64,000 nucleotides of DNA. Source: Eutreptiella sp. 'Long Island Sound 2002' (Eukaryota; Euglenozoa; Euglenophyceae; Eutreptiales; Eutreptiaceae). The DNA is taken from the NCBI GenBank assembly GCA_964036045.1, contig OZ038402.1, positions 4,650,581 through 4,714,580 of the forward strand, written 5' to 3'. Within the stretch, counting starts at the first letter, position 1; every line of letters starts with the position of its first letter. This document shows, one piece after another, positions 63,711-64,000 of the stretch. Below the pieces are notes generated by a model. It had not been told where the DNA came from. It did not search any database and was given only the letters and a program-made list of their open reading frames with translations. A program made the position numbers and the translations under genes.

Positions 63711-64000
63711 ACAGCACCCATCCAGGGTTGTAAAGAAAAAACCAGCGATGCCCAGATGACAATCAGCAAACAAACGGCACCCATCCGGAGTTGAAAAAAC
63801 AATAAACAGCGATGGCCAGGTGACAATCAGGAGTAAATGGCACCCATCTAGAGTTGTAAAACAAACAAAACAGGGATGTCCGGATGACAATGAGAAACAA
63901 ACAGCACCCATCCAGAGTTGTGAAAAAATAACCGGCGATGGACATATGAGAATCAGGAGTAAACAGCCCCCATACAGAGTTGTAAAAAAAAACAAACAGG
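63711..64000. repeat. 63-bp tandem repeat, at least 4.6 copies, running off the edge
   Basis: CAGCACCCATCC-type words begin units at 63711, 63774, 63837, 63901 and 63963 (62-64 bp apart). Each is followed by AGTTGTAAA, an A-rich stretch, GCGATG and ATGACAATCAG. Confidence 0.9.

Overview
The window reads as nuclear DNA of a repeat-rich eukaryote. The evidence is a conserved metazoan/algal-type TATDN1 gene split by spliceosomal introns of 5.6 and 4.1 kb, a hAT transposase remnant, RNase H and reverse transcriptase remnants, tRNA-like SINE modules, a 149-bp satellite and many minisatellites. A green-algal or other protist host is the best guess: a membrane hybrid histidine kinase and type I polyketide-synthase sequence both lie here. 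No marker fixes the lineage. Stops look standard, and long G or C homopolymers are very frequent.

Region 1 (1-13.4 kb). A minus-strand host reading frame (about 12975 to 1621, Cys/His clusters plus a Ser-rich basic tail) is interrupted by a 9.48-kb element at 2052-11534. The element has 21/22-bp terminal inverted repeats and a 5-bp ATGAA target duplication. Removing it with one ATGAA copy would put the two host halves back in one frame. It carries several minus-strand reading frames that I cannot assign to a family. It also carries at least eleven copies of a 20-22 bp palindrome (type TTTCACTGTTGACAGTGAAA) that I found nowhere else in the window. This is the best candidate for an undescribed system. 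An 86-bp tandem repeat abuts the host frame at 12981.

Region 2 (13.4-23 kb). This is transposon debris: an intact RNase H domain, a composite element with two convergent tRNA-like modules, a frameshifted reverse transcriptase, a possible piggyBac-like zinc cluster with a nonsense codon, and a hAT C-terminal domain.

Region 3 (23.1-33.8 kb). TATDN1 (TatD-family metal-dependent nuclease) has three recognised exons at 23115-23627, 29260-29403 and 33502-33789, all joined in phase 0. The introns hold a 54-bp tandem array, a 26-copy 42-bp minisatellite, dispersed repeat families, an RNase H fragment, a second composite tRNA-like element and a small SH3/Tudor-like ORF.

Region 4 (33.8-38.7 kb). Hairpin elements with CCAACC-rich tails, a 0.5-kb G-rich minisatellite able to form quadruplexes, and otherwise featureless sequence.

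Region 5 (38.7-64 kb). A large segment is tandemly triplicated. Each unit carries, in order, a hybrid histidine kinase, a truncated ketosynthase fragment, a 0.8-kb inverted-repeat-bounded segment, a 78-bp tandem repeat, a microsatellite and a 149-bp satellite. Only kinase copy 1 is open throughout. Copies 2 and 3 share a frame-breaking replacement, and copy 2 also has a 17-bp deletion. The difference in unit length (about 8.0 versus 10.4 kb) is almost entirely satellite expansion. A 63-bp tandem repeat runs off the right edge.
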